Below are positions 57,338-64,000 of a stretch of DNA of 64,000 nucleotides, one piece after another. The stretch covers positions 716,607 through 780,606 of the forward strand of contig NZ_CP011883.2 in the NCBI RefSeq assembly GCF_000340435.2, given 5' to 3'. The position numbers were made by a program, and so were the translations under genes. Source of the DNA: Mycobacterium haemophilum DSM 44634 (GTDB lineage Bacteria > Actinomycetota > Actinomycetes > Mycobacteriales > Mycobacteriaceae). Numbering within the stretch: position 1 is the first letter of the stretch; each line of letters opens with the position of its first letter. The notes under the pieces were generated by a model that saw only the letters and a program-made list of their open reading frames with translations, ran no database searches and was not told where the DNA came from.

Positions 57338-57373
57338 TTGGCCCTGAGCTGGTCATCCCCTAGACTCTAGGGG
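57338..57373 (+). promoter_or_regulatory. Candidate spc operon promoter with palindrome
   Basis: TTGGCC (57338-57343) and TAGACT (57361-57366) are 17 bases apart. The -10 lies inside a perfect palindrome CCCCTAGACTCTAGGGG (57357-57373). The -35 and its flank equal those ahead of the S10 operon. The start would be near 57373 and the leader about 140 bases. Confidence 0.58.
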
Positions 57374-57515
57374 TTGCCTTGGGCAGACCTCGGCCGGCAC
57401 ACGCAAGCGACGAGCCTGCAAGCTGGCCCCGCGTGCCCTTCGGCGGCAAAGAGCACGTCAGGTTTTCTTGTGGGTACCTCCTGCCGTGCATACGTGAACC
57501 AGGTCAGGAGATCGA

Positions 57516-57884
57516 GTGATTCAGCAGGAATCGCGGCTGAAGGTGGCCGACAACACCGGAGCCAAGGAGATCTTGTGCATCCGGGTGCTCGGCGGCTCGT
57601 CCCGACGCTACGCCGGCATTGGTGATGTCATCGTCGCCACCGTCAAGGACGCCATTCCCGGCGGCAACGTCAAGCGCGGGGATGTCGTCAAAGCCGTCGT
57701 GGTGCGCACCGCCAAGGAGCGCAGGCGTCCCGACGGCAGCTACATCAAGTTCGATGAGAACGCGGCGGTGATCATCAAGCCCGACAACGACCCGCGCGGG
57801 ACCCGCATCTTCGGGCCGGTCGGCCGCGAACTTCGCGAGAAGCGATTCATGAAGATCATCTCGCTGGCCCCGGAGGTGCTGTAG
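57516..57884 (+). CDS. rplN: 50S ribosomal protein L14
   Basis: L14, 122 residues, forms an inter-subunit bridge. It reads VIQQESRLKVADNTGAKEIL and contains the conserved VVRTAKERRRPDGSYIKFDE. GTG start at 57516 behind AGGAGA. It heads the spc operon and its stop abuts the rplX ATG. Confidence 0.98.
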   Translation: MIQQESRLKVADNTGAKEILCIRVLGGSSRRYAGIGDVIVATVKDAIPGGNVKRGDVVKAVVVRTAKERRRPDGSYIKFDENAAVIIKPDNDPRGTRIFGPVGRELREKRFMKIISLAPEVL

Positions 57885-58202
57885 ATGAAGGTCCATAAGG
57901 GCGACACCGTTTTGGTAATCGCGGGCAAAGATAAAGGGGCAAAGGGCAAAGTCTTGCAGGCCTACCCGAGCCGTAACCGGGTGCTGGTCGAGGGCGTCAA
58001 CCGGATCAAGAAGCACACCGCGATTTCGACCAACCAGCGCGGAGCCCAATCAGGCGGCATCGTCACCCAGGAAGCCCCGATCCACGTCTCCAACGTGATG
58101 GTGGTCGACTCGGACGGCAAGCCCACCCGCATCGGCTACCGGGTAGACGAGGAGACCGGCAAGCGAGTCCGTATCTCCAAGCGCAATGGCAAGGACATCT
58201 GA
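57885..58202 (+). CDS. rplX: 50S ribosomal protein L24
   Basis: L24, 105 residues, an assembly initiator binding the 5' end of 23S rRNA. A KOW motif (MKVHKGDTVLVIAGKDKGAK) opens the protein. It begins directly after rplN and overlaps rplE by one base. Confidence 0.98.
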   Translation: MKVHKGDTVLVIAGKDKGAKGKVLQAYPSRNRVLVEGVNRIKKHTAISTNQRGAQSGGIVTQEAPIHVSNVMVVDSDGKPTRIGYRVDEETGKRVRISKRNGKDI

Positions 58203-58765
58203 TGAGCACCGCAGAAAAAGTGCAGCCGCGCCTTAAACAGCGCTACCGCAACGAGATCCGGGATGCGCTGAACAAGCAGTTCAGCTACGGCAACGTGATG
58301 CAGATCCCGACCGTGGTGAAGGTCGTCGTCAACATGGGAGTTGGCGACGCCGCCCGGGACGCCAAGCTAATCAACGGTGCAGTCAGCGACTTGGCGTTGA
58401 TCACCGGTCAGAAACCCGAGATTCGCAAGGCGCGGAAGTCCATCGCGCAATTCAAGCTGCGCGAGGGCATGCCGATCGGTGCCCGGGTGACGCTGCGTGG
58501 CGACCGGATGTGGGAGTTCCTCGACCGGCTCACGTCAATCGCGCTGCCCCGTATTCGTGACTTCCGCGGGTTGTCGCCCAAGCAATTCGACGGTGTCGGC
58601 AACTACACCTTCGGGCTGGCCGAGCAGTCGGTGTTCCACGAGATCGATGTGGACAAGATCGACCGGGTTCGCGGCATGGACATCAACGTCGTCACCTCGG
58701 CGACGACCGACGATGAAGGACGAGCGCTGTTGCGGGCCCTCGGCTTTCCGTTCAAGGAGAACTGA
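58202..58765 (+). CDS. rplE: 50S ribosomal protein L5
   Basis: L5, 187 residues, binds 5S rRNA. Conserved parts include [20 protein letters not shown] and [20 protein letters not shown]. Its ATG shares a base with the rplX stop. Four bases separate it from the S14 gene. Confidence 0.98.
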
Positions 58766-58769
58766 GCAG

Positions 58770-58955
58770 ATGGCGAAGAAGGCACTAGTCAACAAAGCTG
58801 CGCGCAAACCGAAATTTGCGGTGCGCGGTTACACCCGTTGCAGCAAGTGCGGTCGCCCGCGTGCGGTGTTCCGCAAGTTCGGGCTGTGCAGGATCTGCCT
58901 GCGTGAGATGGCGCACGCCGGTGAGTTACCCGGTGTGCAGAAAAGTAGCTGGTGA
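58770..58955 (+). CDS. rpsZ: 30S ribosomal protein S14, zinc (type Z) form
   Basis: A 61-residue zinc-binding S14 (rpsN1 in M. tuberculosis). The four zinc ligands are CSKC and CRIC in [20 protein letters not shown] followed by CLREMA. The zinc form is the one expected in the spc operon; a zinc-free paralogue is normally encoded elsewhere in mycobacteria and used in zinc limitation. A degenerate MIRU-type element follows. Confidence 0.97.
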
Positions 58956-58974
58956 CGGGACACAGGACTAAACC

Positions 58975-59031
58975 ATGACCGCGCTGACGACGATGCAGAG
59001 CGCAGCGATGAAGAGGAGTAGCGCTCAATGA
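58975..59031 (+). repeat. Degenerate MIRU-type element, rpsZ-rpsH junction
   Basis: A 57-base element, exactly the length of the fadE8-echA4 copy, with the shared core GACGACGATGCAGAGCG. One base is lost before the core and one gained after it, so the small ORF starts (ATGACC) and stops (ATGA over the rpsH start) in the same places but its middle is read in another frame. AAGAGGAG supplies a ribosome binding site for rpsH. Confidence 0.82.
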
Positions 59032-59426
59032 CTATGACGGACCCGATCGCAGACTTCTTGACACGTCTGCGCAACGCGAATTCGGCGTATCACGACGAAG
59101 TGACTTTGCCGCACTCCAAGATCAAGGCCAACATCGCCCAGATCCTCAAGAACGAGGGGTACATCAGCGACTTTCGCACCGAAGACGCTCGGGTCGGCAA
59201 GTCATTGGTCGTTCAACTCAAGTACGGGCCGAGCCGGGAGCGCAGCATCGCTGGTTTACGCCGGGTGTCCAAGCCGGGGTTGCGCGTGTACGCGAAATCC
59301 ACCAACCTGCCCCGGGTGCTCGGCGGCCTGGGGGTGGCCATCATCTCGACCTCCTCGGGCCTGCTGACCGACCGCCAGGCAGCCAGACAGGGCGTGGGCG
59401 GCGAAGTCCTCGCGTACGTGTGGTGA
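59028..59426 (+). CDS. rpsH: 30S ribosomal protein S8
   Basis: S8, 132 residues, a central-domain 16S rRNA binder and in some bacteria the spc operon repressor. It reads MTMTDPIADFLTRLRNANSA and ends VGGEVLAYVW. The ATG at 59028 overlaps the MIRU ORF stop. Confidence 0.98.
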   Translation: MTMTDPIADFLTRLRNANSAYHDEVTLPHSKIKANIAQILKNEGYISDFRTEDARVGKSLVVQLKYGPSRERSIAGLRRVSKPGLRVYAKSTNLPRVLGGLGVAIISTSSGLLTDRQAARQGVGGEVLAYVW

Positions 59427-59436
59427 GGGAGTAACC

Positions 59437-59976
59437 ATGTCGCGCATTGGTAAGCAGCCGATTCCGGTCCCCGCCGGAGTCGACGTCACGATCGACGGTC
59501 AGAACGTCTCGGTGAAGGGGCCCAAGGGCACCCTGGATTTGACGGTCGCCGAGCCGATCACGGTGGCGCGCAACTCCGACGGTGCCATCGTGGTCACCCG
59601 CCCCGACGATGAGCGGCGTAACCGCTCACTACACGGGCTGTCGCGCACTTTGGTGTCCAACCTGGTCACCGGTGTGACGCAGGGCTACACCACCAACATG
59701 GAGATCTTCGGTGTCGGCTACCGGGTGCAGCTCAAGGGCTCCAATCTGGAGTTCGCGCTGGGGTATAGCCATCCGGTGGTGATCGAGGCTCCCGAGGGCA
59801 TCACGTTCGCGGTTCAGTCACCGACGAAGTTCACCATCACGGGGATCGACAAGCAGAAGGTCGGTCAGATCTCGGCGAACATCCGCCGTCTGCGCCGCCC
59901 TGACCCGTACAAGGGTAAGGGCGTGCGTTACGAAGGTGAGCAGATCCGCCGCAAGGTCGGAAAGACAGGTAAGTAG
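59437..59976 (+). CDS. rplF: 50S ribosomal protein L6
   Basis: L6, 179 residues, near the sarcin-ricin loop. Both repeats of the fold are visible, with the C-terminal RRPDPYKGKGVRYEGE motif. The start follows GTGAGGGAG. rplR begins two bases after the stop. Confidence 0.98.
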   Translation: MSRIGKQPIPVPAGVDVTIDGQNVSVKGPKGTLDLTVAEPITVARNSDGAIVVTRPDDERRNRSLHGLSRTLVSNLVTGVTQGYTTNMEIFGVGYRVQLKGSNLEFALGYSHPVVIEAPEGITFAVQSPTKFTITGIDKQKVGQISANIRRLRRPDPYKGKGVRYEGEQIRRKVGKTGK

Positions 59977-59978
59977 TC

Positions 59979-60347
59979 ATGGCGCAATCAGTCTCCGCGA
60001 CTCGGAGGGTCTCTCGGCTGCGTAGGCACGCGCGGCTGCGCAAAAAAGTATCGGGCACCCCGGAGCGCCCACGGTTGGTCGTGAACCGGTCCGCGCGGCA
60101 CATTCACGTGCAACTGGTTAACGACGTCACCGGCACCACGGTGGCCGCCGCGTCATCGATCGAGGCTGACGTGCGCGGCCTGCAAGGTGACAAAAAAGCC
60201 CGCAGCGTGCGGGTCGGTCAATTGATCGCCGAACGGGCCAAGGCCGCCGGCATCGACACGGTGGTATTCGACCGTGGCGGGTACACCTACGGCGGGCGGA
60301 TCGCGGCGCTGGCCGATGCCGCACGCGAGAACGGATTGAGTTTCTGA
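59979..60347 (+). CDS. rplR: 50S ribosomal protein L18
   Basis: L18, 122 residues, a 5S rRNA-binding protein. It carries RLVVNRSARHIHVQLVNDVT and the C-terminal FDRGGYTYGGRIAALADAAR. A 28-base gap with TGGAAGGA leads to rpsE. Confidence 0.98.
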   Translation: MAQSVSATRRVSRLRRHARLRKKVSGTPERPRLVVNRSARHIHVQLVNDVTGTTVAAASSIEADVRGLQGDKKARSVRVGQLIAERAKAAGIDTVVFDRGGYTYGGRIAALADAARENGLSF

Positions 60348-60375
60348 TGACAAGCAAGACTGGAAGGACCGCATA

Positions 60376-61050
60376 ATGGCGGAGCAGTCAGCTGGCGGGC
60401 TCGGCGACACCCGCGGTGATAGCCGCGAAGGCCGCGGCCGGCGCGAGGGAGGTGGCCGGGGCGGTCGTGACCGGGACCGGGACAGTGAGAAGAGCAACTA
60501 CCTGGAACGGGTCGTTGCCATCAACCGCGTCTCCAAGGTGGTCAAGGGTGGCCGGCGATTCAGCTTCACCGCTTTGGTCATCGTGGGTGACGGCCACGGC
60601 ATGGTCGGTGTCGGTTACGGCAAAGCCAAGGAAGTTCCCGCCGCGATTGCCAAGGGCGTAGAAGAGGCTCGCAAAGGCTTCTTCCGGGTGCCGCTGATCG
60701 GCGGCACTATCACTCACCCGGTGCAGGGCGAGGCGGCCGCGGGCGTGGTGCTGTTGCGCCCGGCCAGCCCGGGTACCGGTGTGATCGCCGGCGGTGCGGC
60801 GCGCGCGGTGCTGGAATGCGCTGGGGTGCACGACATCCTGGCTAAATCGTTGGGCAGCGACAATGCGATCAACGTGGTGCACGCCACCGTGGCCGCGCTC
60901 AAGCTGCTGCAGCGTCCTGAGGAGGTGGCGGCCCGGCGTGGCCTGCCCATTGAGGACGTCGCCCCGGCCGGGATGCTGAAGGCGCGACGGGAGAGCGAAG
61001 CGCTGGCTATCTCTGCCAGCGCGGCGGCGACGCGTGAGGGAACGGCGTAA
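60376..61050 (+). CDS. rpsE: 30S ribosomal protein S5
   Basis: S5, 224 residues, involved in decoding accuracy and mRNA helicase activity. An Arg/Gly/Asp-rich N-terminal extension (about 1-42) precedes the conserved ERVVAINRVSKVVKGGRRFS and GVGYGKAKEVPAAIAKG. rpmD begins two bases later. Confidence 0.98.
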   Translation: MAEQSAGGLGDTRGDSREGRGRREGGGRGGRDRDRDSEKSNYLERVVAINRVSKVVKGGRRFSFTALVIVGDGHGMVGVGYGKAKEVPAAIAKGVEEARKGFFRVPLIGGTITHPVQGEAAAGVVLLRPASPGTGVIAGGAARAVLECAGVHDILAKSLGSDNAINVVHATVAALKLLQRPEEVAARRGLPIEDVAPAGMLKARRESEALAISASAAATREGTA

Positions 61051-61052
61051 CC

Positions 61053-61253
61053 ATGGCAGAGGTGAAGATCACCCAGGTGCGTAGCACGATTGGGGCACGG
61101 TGGAAGCAGCGTGAGAGCCTGCGCACCCTGGGCCTGCGGCGGATTCGGCATTCGGTGATCCGCGAAGACAACCCCCAGACCCGCGGGCTGATCGCGGTGG
61201 TGCGCCACCTTGTCGAGGTGGAGCCGGCGGAAGCTGGAGGTAAGGCCAAGTGA
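61053..61253 (+). CDS. rpmD: 50S ribosomal protein L30
   Basis: L30, 66 residues, with the family stretch VRSTIGARWKQRESLRTLGL and the later VRHLVEVEPAE. The stop overlaps the rplO GTG by four bases (GTGA). Confidence 0.97.
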   Translation: MAEVKITQVRSTIGARWKQRESLRTLGLRRIRHSVIREDNPQTRGLIAVVRHLVEVEPAEAGGKAK

Positions 61254-61693
61254 CCATCAAACTGCACGACCTGCGACCCGCGCGCGGATCGAAAACCGCA
61301 CGCACCCGGGTCGGCCGCGGTGAGGGCTCGAAGGGCAAGACCGCCGGCCGCGGTACCAAGGGCACCAAGGCCCGCAAGCAGGTGCCGGTGACCTTCGAGG
61401 GCGGGCAGATGCCGATCCACATGCGGCTGCCCAAGCTCAAGGGATTCCGGAACCGGTTCCGGACGGAATACGAGGTCGTCAATGTCGGTGACATCAACCG
61501 GTTGTTCCCCGAGGGCGGCGCAATCGGCGTGGACGACTTGGTGGCCAAGGGCGCGGTTCGGAAGAACTCGTTGGTCAAGGTTCTCGGCGACGGCAAGCTG
61601 ACCGTCAAGGTCAACCTGTCCGCACACAAGTTCAGCGGCAGCGCGCGCGACAAGGTCACCGCCGCCGGCGGCTCGGTTACCGAGCTGTCCTAG
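61250..61693 (+). CDS. rplO: 50S ribosomal protein L15
   Basis: L15, 147 residues, a late 50S assembly protein. It reads VTIKLHDLRPARGSKTARTR with the glycine-rich GRGTKGTKARKQVPVTFEGG. The GTG overlaps the rpmD stop. It is the last ribosomal gene here; secY is not adjacent, as in M. tuberculosis, where sppA follows. Confidence 0.97.
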   Translation: MTIKLHDLRPARGSKTARTRVGRGEGSKGKTAGRGTKGTKARKQVPVTFEGGQMPIHMRLPKLKGFRNRFRTEYEVVNVGDINRLFPEGGAIGVDDLVAKGAVRKNSLVKVLGDGKLTVKVNLSAHKFSGSARDKVTAAGGSVTELS

Positions 61694-61799
61694 CGTTTTC
61701 GTTTCGCCCGCGGGTAGGACCCTCGAAGGGCGGCCGTTGGTGCCGTTACCGATTCAGCAGGCGCTCCAGCAGCGTCTTGGCGGGTGCCTGCCGGCGGTT

Positions 61800-62040
61800 T
61801 GGCTACATTCCGCCCAGCGCCGTCGACATGTATGTGCATGGCGTAGTTGTCCAGGATCAGATGTACGGCAAGGTCTTTGGGTACCTCTTGGTCGATGGTG
61901 CGCAGGAACTTCAGGAACTCTAGGTGATGGTGCCGTGTCGGTGGAGATCTTGAACGTGTCCACTGGATGCGGTTGCAGTCCGCGGGCATGCCAGATGCGC
62001 TGCACCGTCGAGTGACTCACCCCGGCGTGGCAGGCCATTG
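61800..62040 (-). pseudogene. IS630-family transposase relic
   Basis: Two minus-strand fragments in different frames match an IS630-type transposase. The first (62038 downward) gives AGVSHSTVQRIWHARGLQPH, the helix-turn-helix part, then DTFKIST. The second gives EFLKFLRTIDQEVPKDLAVH and LILDNYAMH, containing the second catalytic Asp of the DDE triad. The middle and the C-terminal end are missing and the frame is broken. No terminal inverted repeats were found, so it cannot move. Confidence 0.8.
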
Positions 62041-62100
62041 ACCGGATGCTCTAATGTTTTCGCCTTTCGGCTTGGAATGTAGCGTGTTGTGCGCCTTGGA

Positions 62101-62472
62101 GACTCGTCGCCGCTCGAAATACCCGAACAGCCCAGCTGGGAACTGCCATCAGTCACCTGACACTGGCTGTGCCGTAATCATTTTGACTCGACATGACGGT
62201 GTCCCGAAGAGCTGCGCGAGTATTTTCGATGTGGTCAACGCGATTAGTGGCGTCATCTGATGATTGCGTGTATGGTATGCGGTCGGATTGGTAAGCGGTT
62301 TACGCGGAGTTGATATCTAGGTCTGTCGCATAATTGTCCCCGGTGAGGATGTTTCGTCTCGCTAGCGTGGGTGTCTGACAGCGCAATCAATCAATCAATC
62401 AATCGGTAGTTGATCGGTCCGTTGCAGTGTGCGCGGAATCGTTAATCACGTTGGCTACGAAGTGGAGTTGGC
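62101..62472. other. Intergenic region upstream of the PE gene
   Basis: About 370 bases of lower GC than the ribosomal operons, with no supported gene. It contains an (AATC)5 repeat and probably the promoter of the PE/PPE pair; AT-rich stretches around 62225-62300 and 62330 are candidates, but no hexamer pair is convincing. Confidence 0.5.
62385..62404 (+). repeat. (AATC)5 microsatellite
   Basis: Five perfect tandem copies of AATC, 68 bases before the PE start. Tetranucleotide tracts of this length are rare in mycobacterial DNA and can vary by slippage. It would sit in the promoter or 5' leader of the PE/PPE pair. Confidence 0.85.
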
Positions 62473-62772
62473 ATGTCTTTTCTGACCACAGCCCCTGAGG
62501 CGTTGGAGAATGCGGCAGCGGAGGTGCGAAAAATGAGTGCTGACGCGGCTGCCGTTTATGCTGCGGCGGATCCAGTGATCACCGCGGTGGTGGCTCCGGC
62601 GCCTGATCCGAACTCGCAATGGGTGGCAGCGCATCTCGTCGGGCACGCGCAGCGGTTTGCGGAGGTTTTTGCTGCGGCGAGGGTGGTTTTTGAGGAGCTT
62701 GCGGTCGCCTTGGACGCCGGTGCTCAAAAGTATGCGGCCACCGAGGCCGACAACGTCAAGCCCTTGAGCTAA
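62473..62772 (+). CDS. PE family protein (PE domain only)
   Basis: A 99-residue protein consisting of the PE domain. It begins MSFLTTAPEALENAAAEVRK and has the alanine-rich two-helix pattern. The secretion motif YxxxD/E is present as YAATE at about residues 89-93, so export by an ESX type VII system is expected. It has no PGRS extension. The ATG follows a purine-rich stretch. The PPE gene follows after 49 bases, the usual arrangement for a PE-PPE heterodimer. The encoding ESX system is not in this window. Confidence 0.92.
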   Translation: MSFLTTAPEALENAAAEVRKMSADAAAVYAAADPVITAVVAPAPDPNSQWVAAHLVGHAQRFAEVFAAARVVFEELAVALDAGAQKYAATEADNVKPLS

Positions 62773-62821
62773 ACGAGTCACCACAAGTCGTTACGAGCCG
62801 GAAGGAACAACGAACAACAAG

Positions 62822-63403
62822 ATGCCGTATCTACCACCGGAAACCATCGCCAACTACTTCCAAAGCGGCCCGGGTACTGCCTCGCTGTGGCGCGCTGCTG
62901 GCCAGTGGGAGTCGTTGTGGTCGGAGCTCTGGGACCTCGAGGATAAGTTCGACCGCATGCTCGTCGGTCTGACAGCAGAGTGGTCGGGTCCCGCGGCGCG
63001 CCAGGTGATTGAAGCGGTCACGCCCCTTCGAGTATGGCTGTCTGACTTCGCTGGCAAGCTCTATGCGACCAGGAAGCAGACCACCCGTATCGTCAGTGCC
63101 TATTCGCATGCATGTTGCACTGTGATATCTATGGCGGTGATCGACGCTAACCGCACTCAGCGAATGCAGCTACTGGCCAATGACCCGCTCGGGCTAAACG
63201 CTCCCACGATCGCGCAACTCGACCAGCAATACGAGCGGCTCACTATACATAACGGTCGGGTGTGGGCGAGGTATAGTTCTGAGTTGTCGGAGGTGTCGGA
63301 GGCGTTGTCGGAGACGACTCCGTTTCCGCCGCCGTCGGTCGCCCACAACACCGGGTTGGTCCAGCCGGTTGCTCCAGAAACTTTGGTCTCCGAATCGGTG
63401 TGA
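62822..63403 (+). CDS. Short PPE family protein
   Basis: A 193-residue PPE protein with only the PPE domain and a short tail. It has LPPETIANYFQSGPGTASLW at the N terminus, the WxGP-type turn as EWSGPAA near residues 59-65, and the conserved NDPLGLNAPTIAQLDQQYE helix at about 120-138. Proline-proline-glutamate is at residues 5-7. The sequence is divergent from common PPE proteins, with two adjacent cysteines (HACCTV). It probably pairs with the PE protein upstream for ESX-dependent secretion. Confidence 0.88.
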   Translation: MPYLPPETIANYFQSGPGTASLWRAAGQWESLWSELWDLEDKFDRMLVGLTAEWSGPAARQVIEAVTPLRVWLSDFAGKLYATRKQTTRIVSAYSHACCTVISMAVIDANRTQRMQLLANDPLGLNAPTIAQLDQQYERLTIHNGRVWARYSSELSEVSEALSETTPFPPPSVAHNTGLVQPVAPETLVSESV

Positions 63404-63514
63404 TGGCATCGTCAACGTTGTTGACCTAGCCCGGTGCTGTGCGGATTGGCTGGTCGGGCACGCGATGTGGCTGTATCACCGTTTTGCGCTGAGCCTGGGC
63501 GACGCTAACAGGTT

Positions 63515-63770
63515 ACGGCGGCGGGCATTTGAGGAGCCCCCGCACGTCGGTCACATTGAACTCGGCCAGCGCCACGATCGTCTGCAGGCCGCGCAATACG
63601 CCAGCGGCTCCAGCGGGGCCAGCAGCGGTGCCTCGGCCGATGATCTGCTCGGGCACCCAGCCGCCCTCGAACCCGAGCTCCTCGGCCCGGACAAGATATT
63701 TGCGTAGTCCGGCGCCGTCGAAGCTATCGGAGTCCAGTTGCGGGATAGCGATCGAGAACCTCGCCTCACC
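63515..63770 (-). pseudogene. Decayed LLM-class (F420-type) oxidoreductase fragment
   Basis: The minus-strand translation RFSIAIPQLDSDSFDG followed by LRKYLVRAEELGFEGGWVPEQ matches the N-terminal end of luciferase-like F420-dependent enzymes. After EQIIG the similarity moves to another frame (APLLAPLEPLAYCAAC), so there is a frameshift, and only about 70 residues remain of an expected 300. The rest of 63404-63514 has nothing I recognize. It is a broken relic between the PPE gene and sppA. Confidence 0.72.
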
Positions 63771-63811
63771 ACCGTCCGGCGGGGGCCCGGCGGCATGGGT
63801 ACGCTGCAGAC

Positions 63812-64000
63812 ATGTTCGCCTTTTTGCCCCCACTTCCTGGTATCGACGACGTCCGTGCCCTGGCCAACCGGGTTAACACGGCCCGTCACCATGGCATACC
63901 GAGCGGTTGCGTGCTCGAAGTCAACCTGCGGTCGATGCCGCCGGAAACCACCAGCTTTGACCCTTTCGCAATTATCGCTGGGGGTGGTCGACCGATGGCC
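63812..64000 (+). CDS. sppA: Signal peptide peptidase SppA (start only)
   Basis: The first 63 codons of SppA, a membrane-bound serine protease of about 620 residues in M. tuberculosis (Rv0724) that degrades cleaved signal peptides. The visible start MFAFLPPLPGIDDVRALANR continues to LRSMPPETTSFDPFAIIAGG. It matches the M. tuberculosis N terminus closely, which fixes ATG 63812. The catalytic Ser-Lys residues lie beyond the window. Confidence 0.9.
   Translation, partial: MFAFLPPLPGIDDVRALANRVNTARHHGIPSGCVLEVNLRSMPPETTSFDPFAIIAGGGRPMA

Noticed and set aside
62385..62404. Possible CRISPR or origin-type iteron
   Set aside because: A single short uninterrupted tetranucleotide tract has no spacers and no associated replication or cas gene, so it is a simple microsatellite.

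Overview
The window is a GC-rich chromosomal segment of a mycobacterium. It carries PE and PPE genes, a complete mycofactocin locus, MIRU-type interspersed repeats, an Mkl/MceG ATPase and an rpoB whose residue numbering matches M. tuberculosis exactly (D435, H445, S450). Gene order follows the M. tuberculosis Rv0647c-Rv0724 stretch closely, but several genes I remember from H37Rv there are missing: fabD2, the vapBC/mazEF-atsD block before rpoB, lpqP, and mmpS5-mmpL5-Rv0678. Other genes are added. I therefore infer a slow-growing Mycobacterium that is related to, but is not, the M. tuberculosis complex. The species call is inference; no search was run.

Layout. 1-6.8 kb: an ABC1/UbiB-type kinase and a DinB-fold protein on the minus strand, then a GH38 alpha-mannosidase coupled to a ROK sugar kinase. 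6.8-8.1 kb: rplJ-rplL with a structured leader and a terminator. 8.1-11.5 kb: a TetR regulator divergent from a carotenoid oxygenase across a palindromic operator, then mkl. 11.7-19.5 kb: rpoB-rpoC with a promoter and a terminator. 19.6-24.6 kb: endonuclease IV, then a lipid-catabolic operon fadE8-echA4-paaX-like-echA5. 24.6-28.2 kb: two secreted DUF3060 proteins divergent from a TetR, then an added pair, a Rv2952-like methyltransferase and a Sap/GAP-type membrane protein. 28.2-32.8 kb: the str operon rpsL-rpsG-fusA-tuf.

32.9-44.9 kb is the mycofactocin neighbourhood: a SHOCT membrane protein, a mycofactocin-type SDR, a ferredoxin reductase, a DUF2332 protein, mftR, then mftA-B-C-D-E-F-G in one direction. 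MftA is the precursor peptide, MftB the peptide chaperone, MftC the radical SAM enzyme, MftE the peptidase, MftD the flavin oxidase, MftF the glycosyltransferase and MftG the GMC-family redox partner. The SDR is a likely user of the cofactor. 45.2-61.7 kb holds the S10 and spc ribosomal protein operons. They are split by about 6.4 kb carrying a sulfatase, a DUF4436 membrane protein, the formylglycine-generating enzyme that would activate the sulfatase, and a 13E12-type HNH gene.

The last 2.3 kb is accessory DNA: an IS630-type relic, an orphan PE/PPE pair behind an (AATC)5 repeat, a decayed luciferase-like oxidoreductase fragment, and the start of sppA.

Cross-cutting signals: five candidate housekeeping promoters with 17-18 bp spacers lie about 140-285 bp ahead of rplJ, rpoB, rpsL, rpsJ and rplN. 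Three MIRU-type elements sit exactly between consecutive genes, and each supplies a purine-rich Shine-Dalgarno stretch and an ATGA overlap to the next gene.
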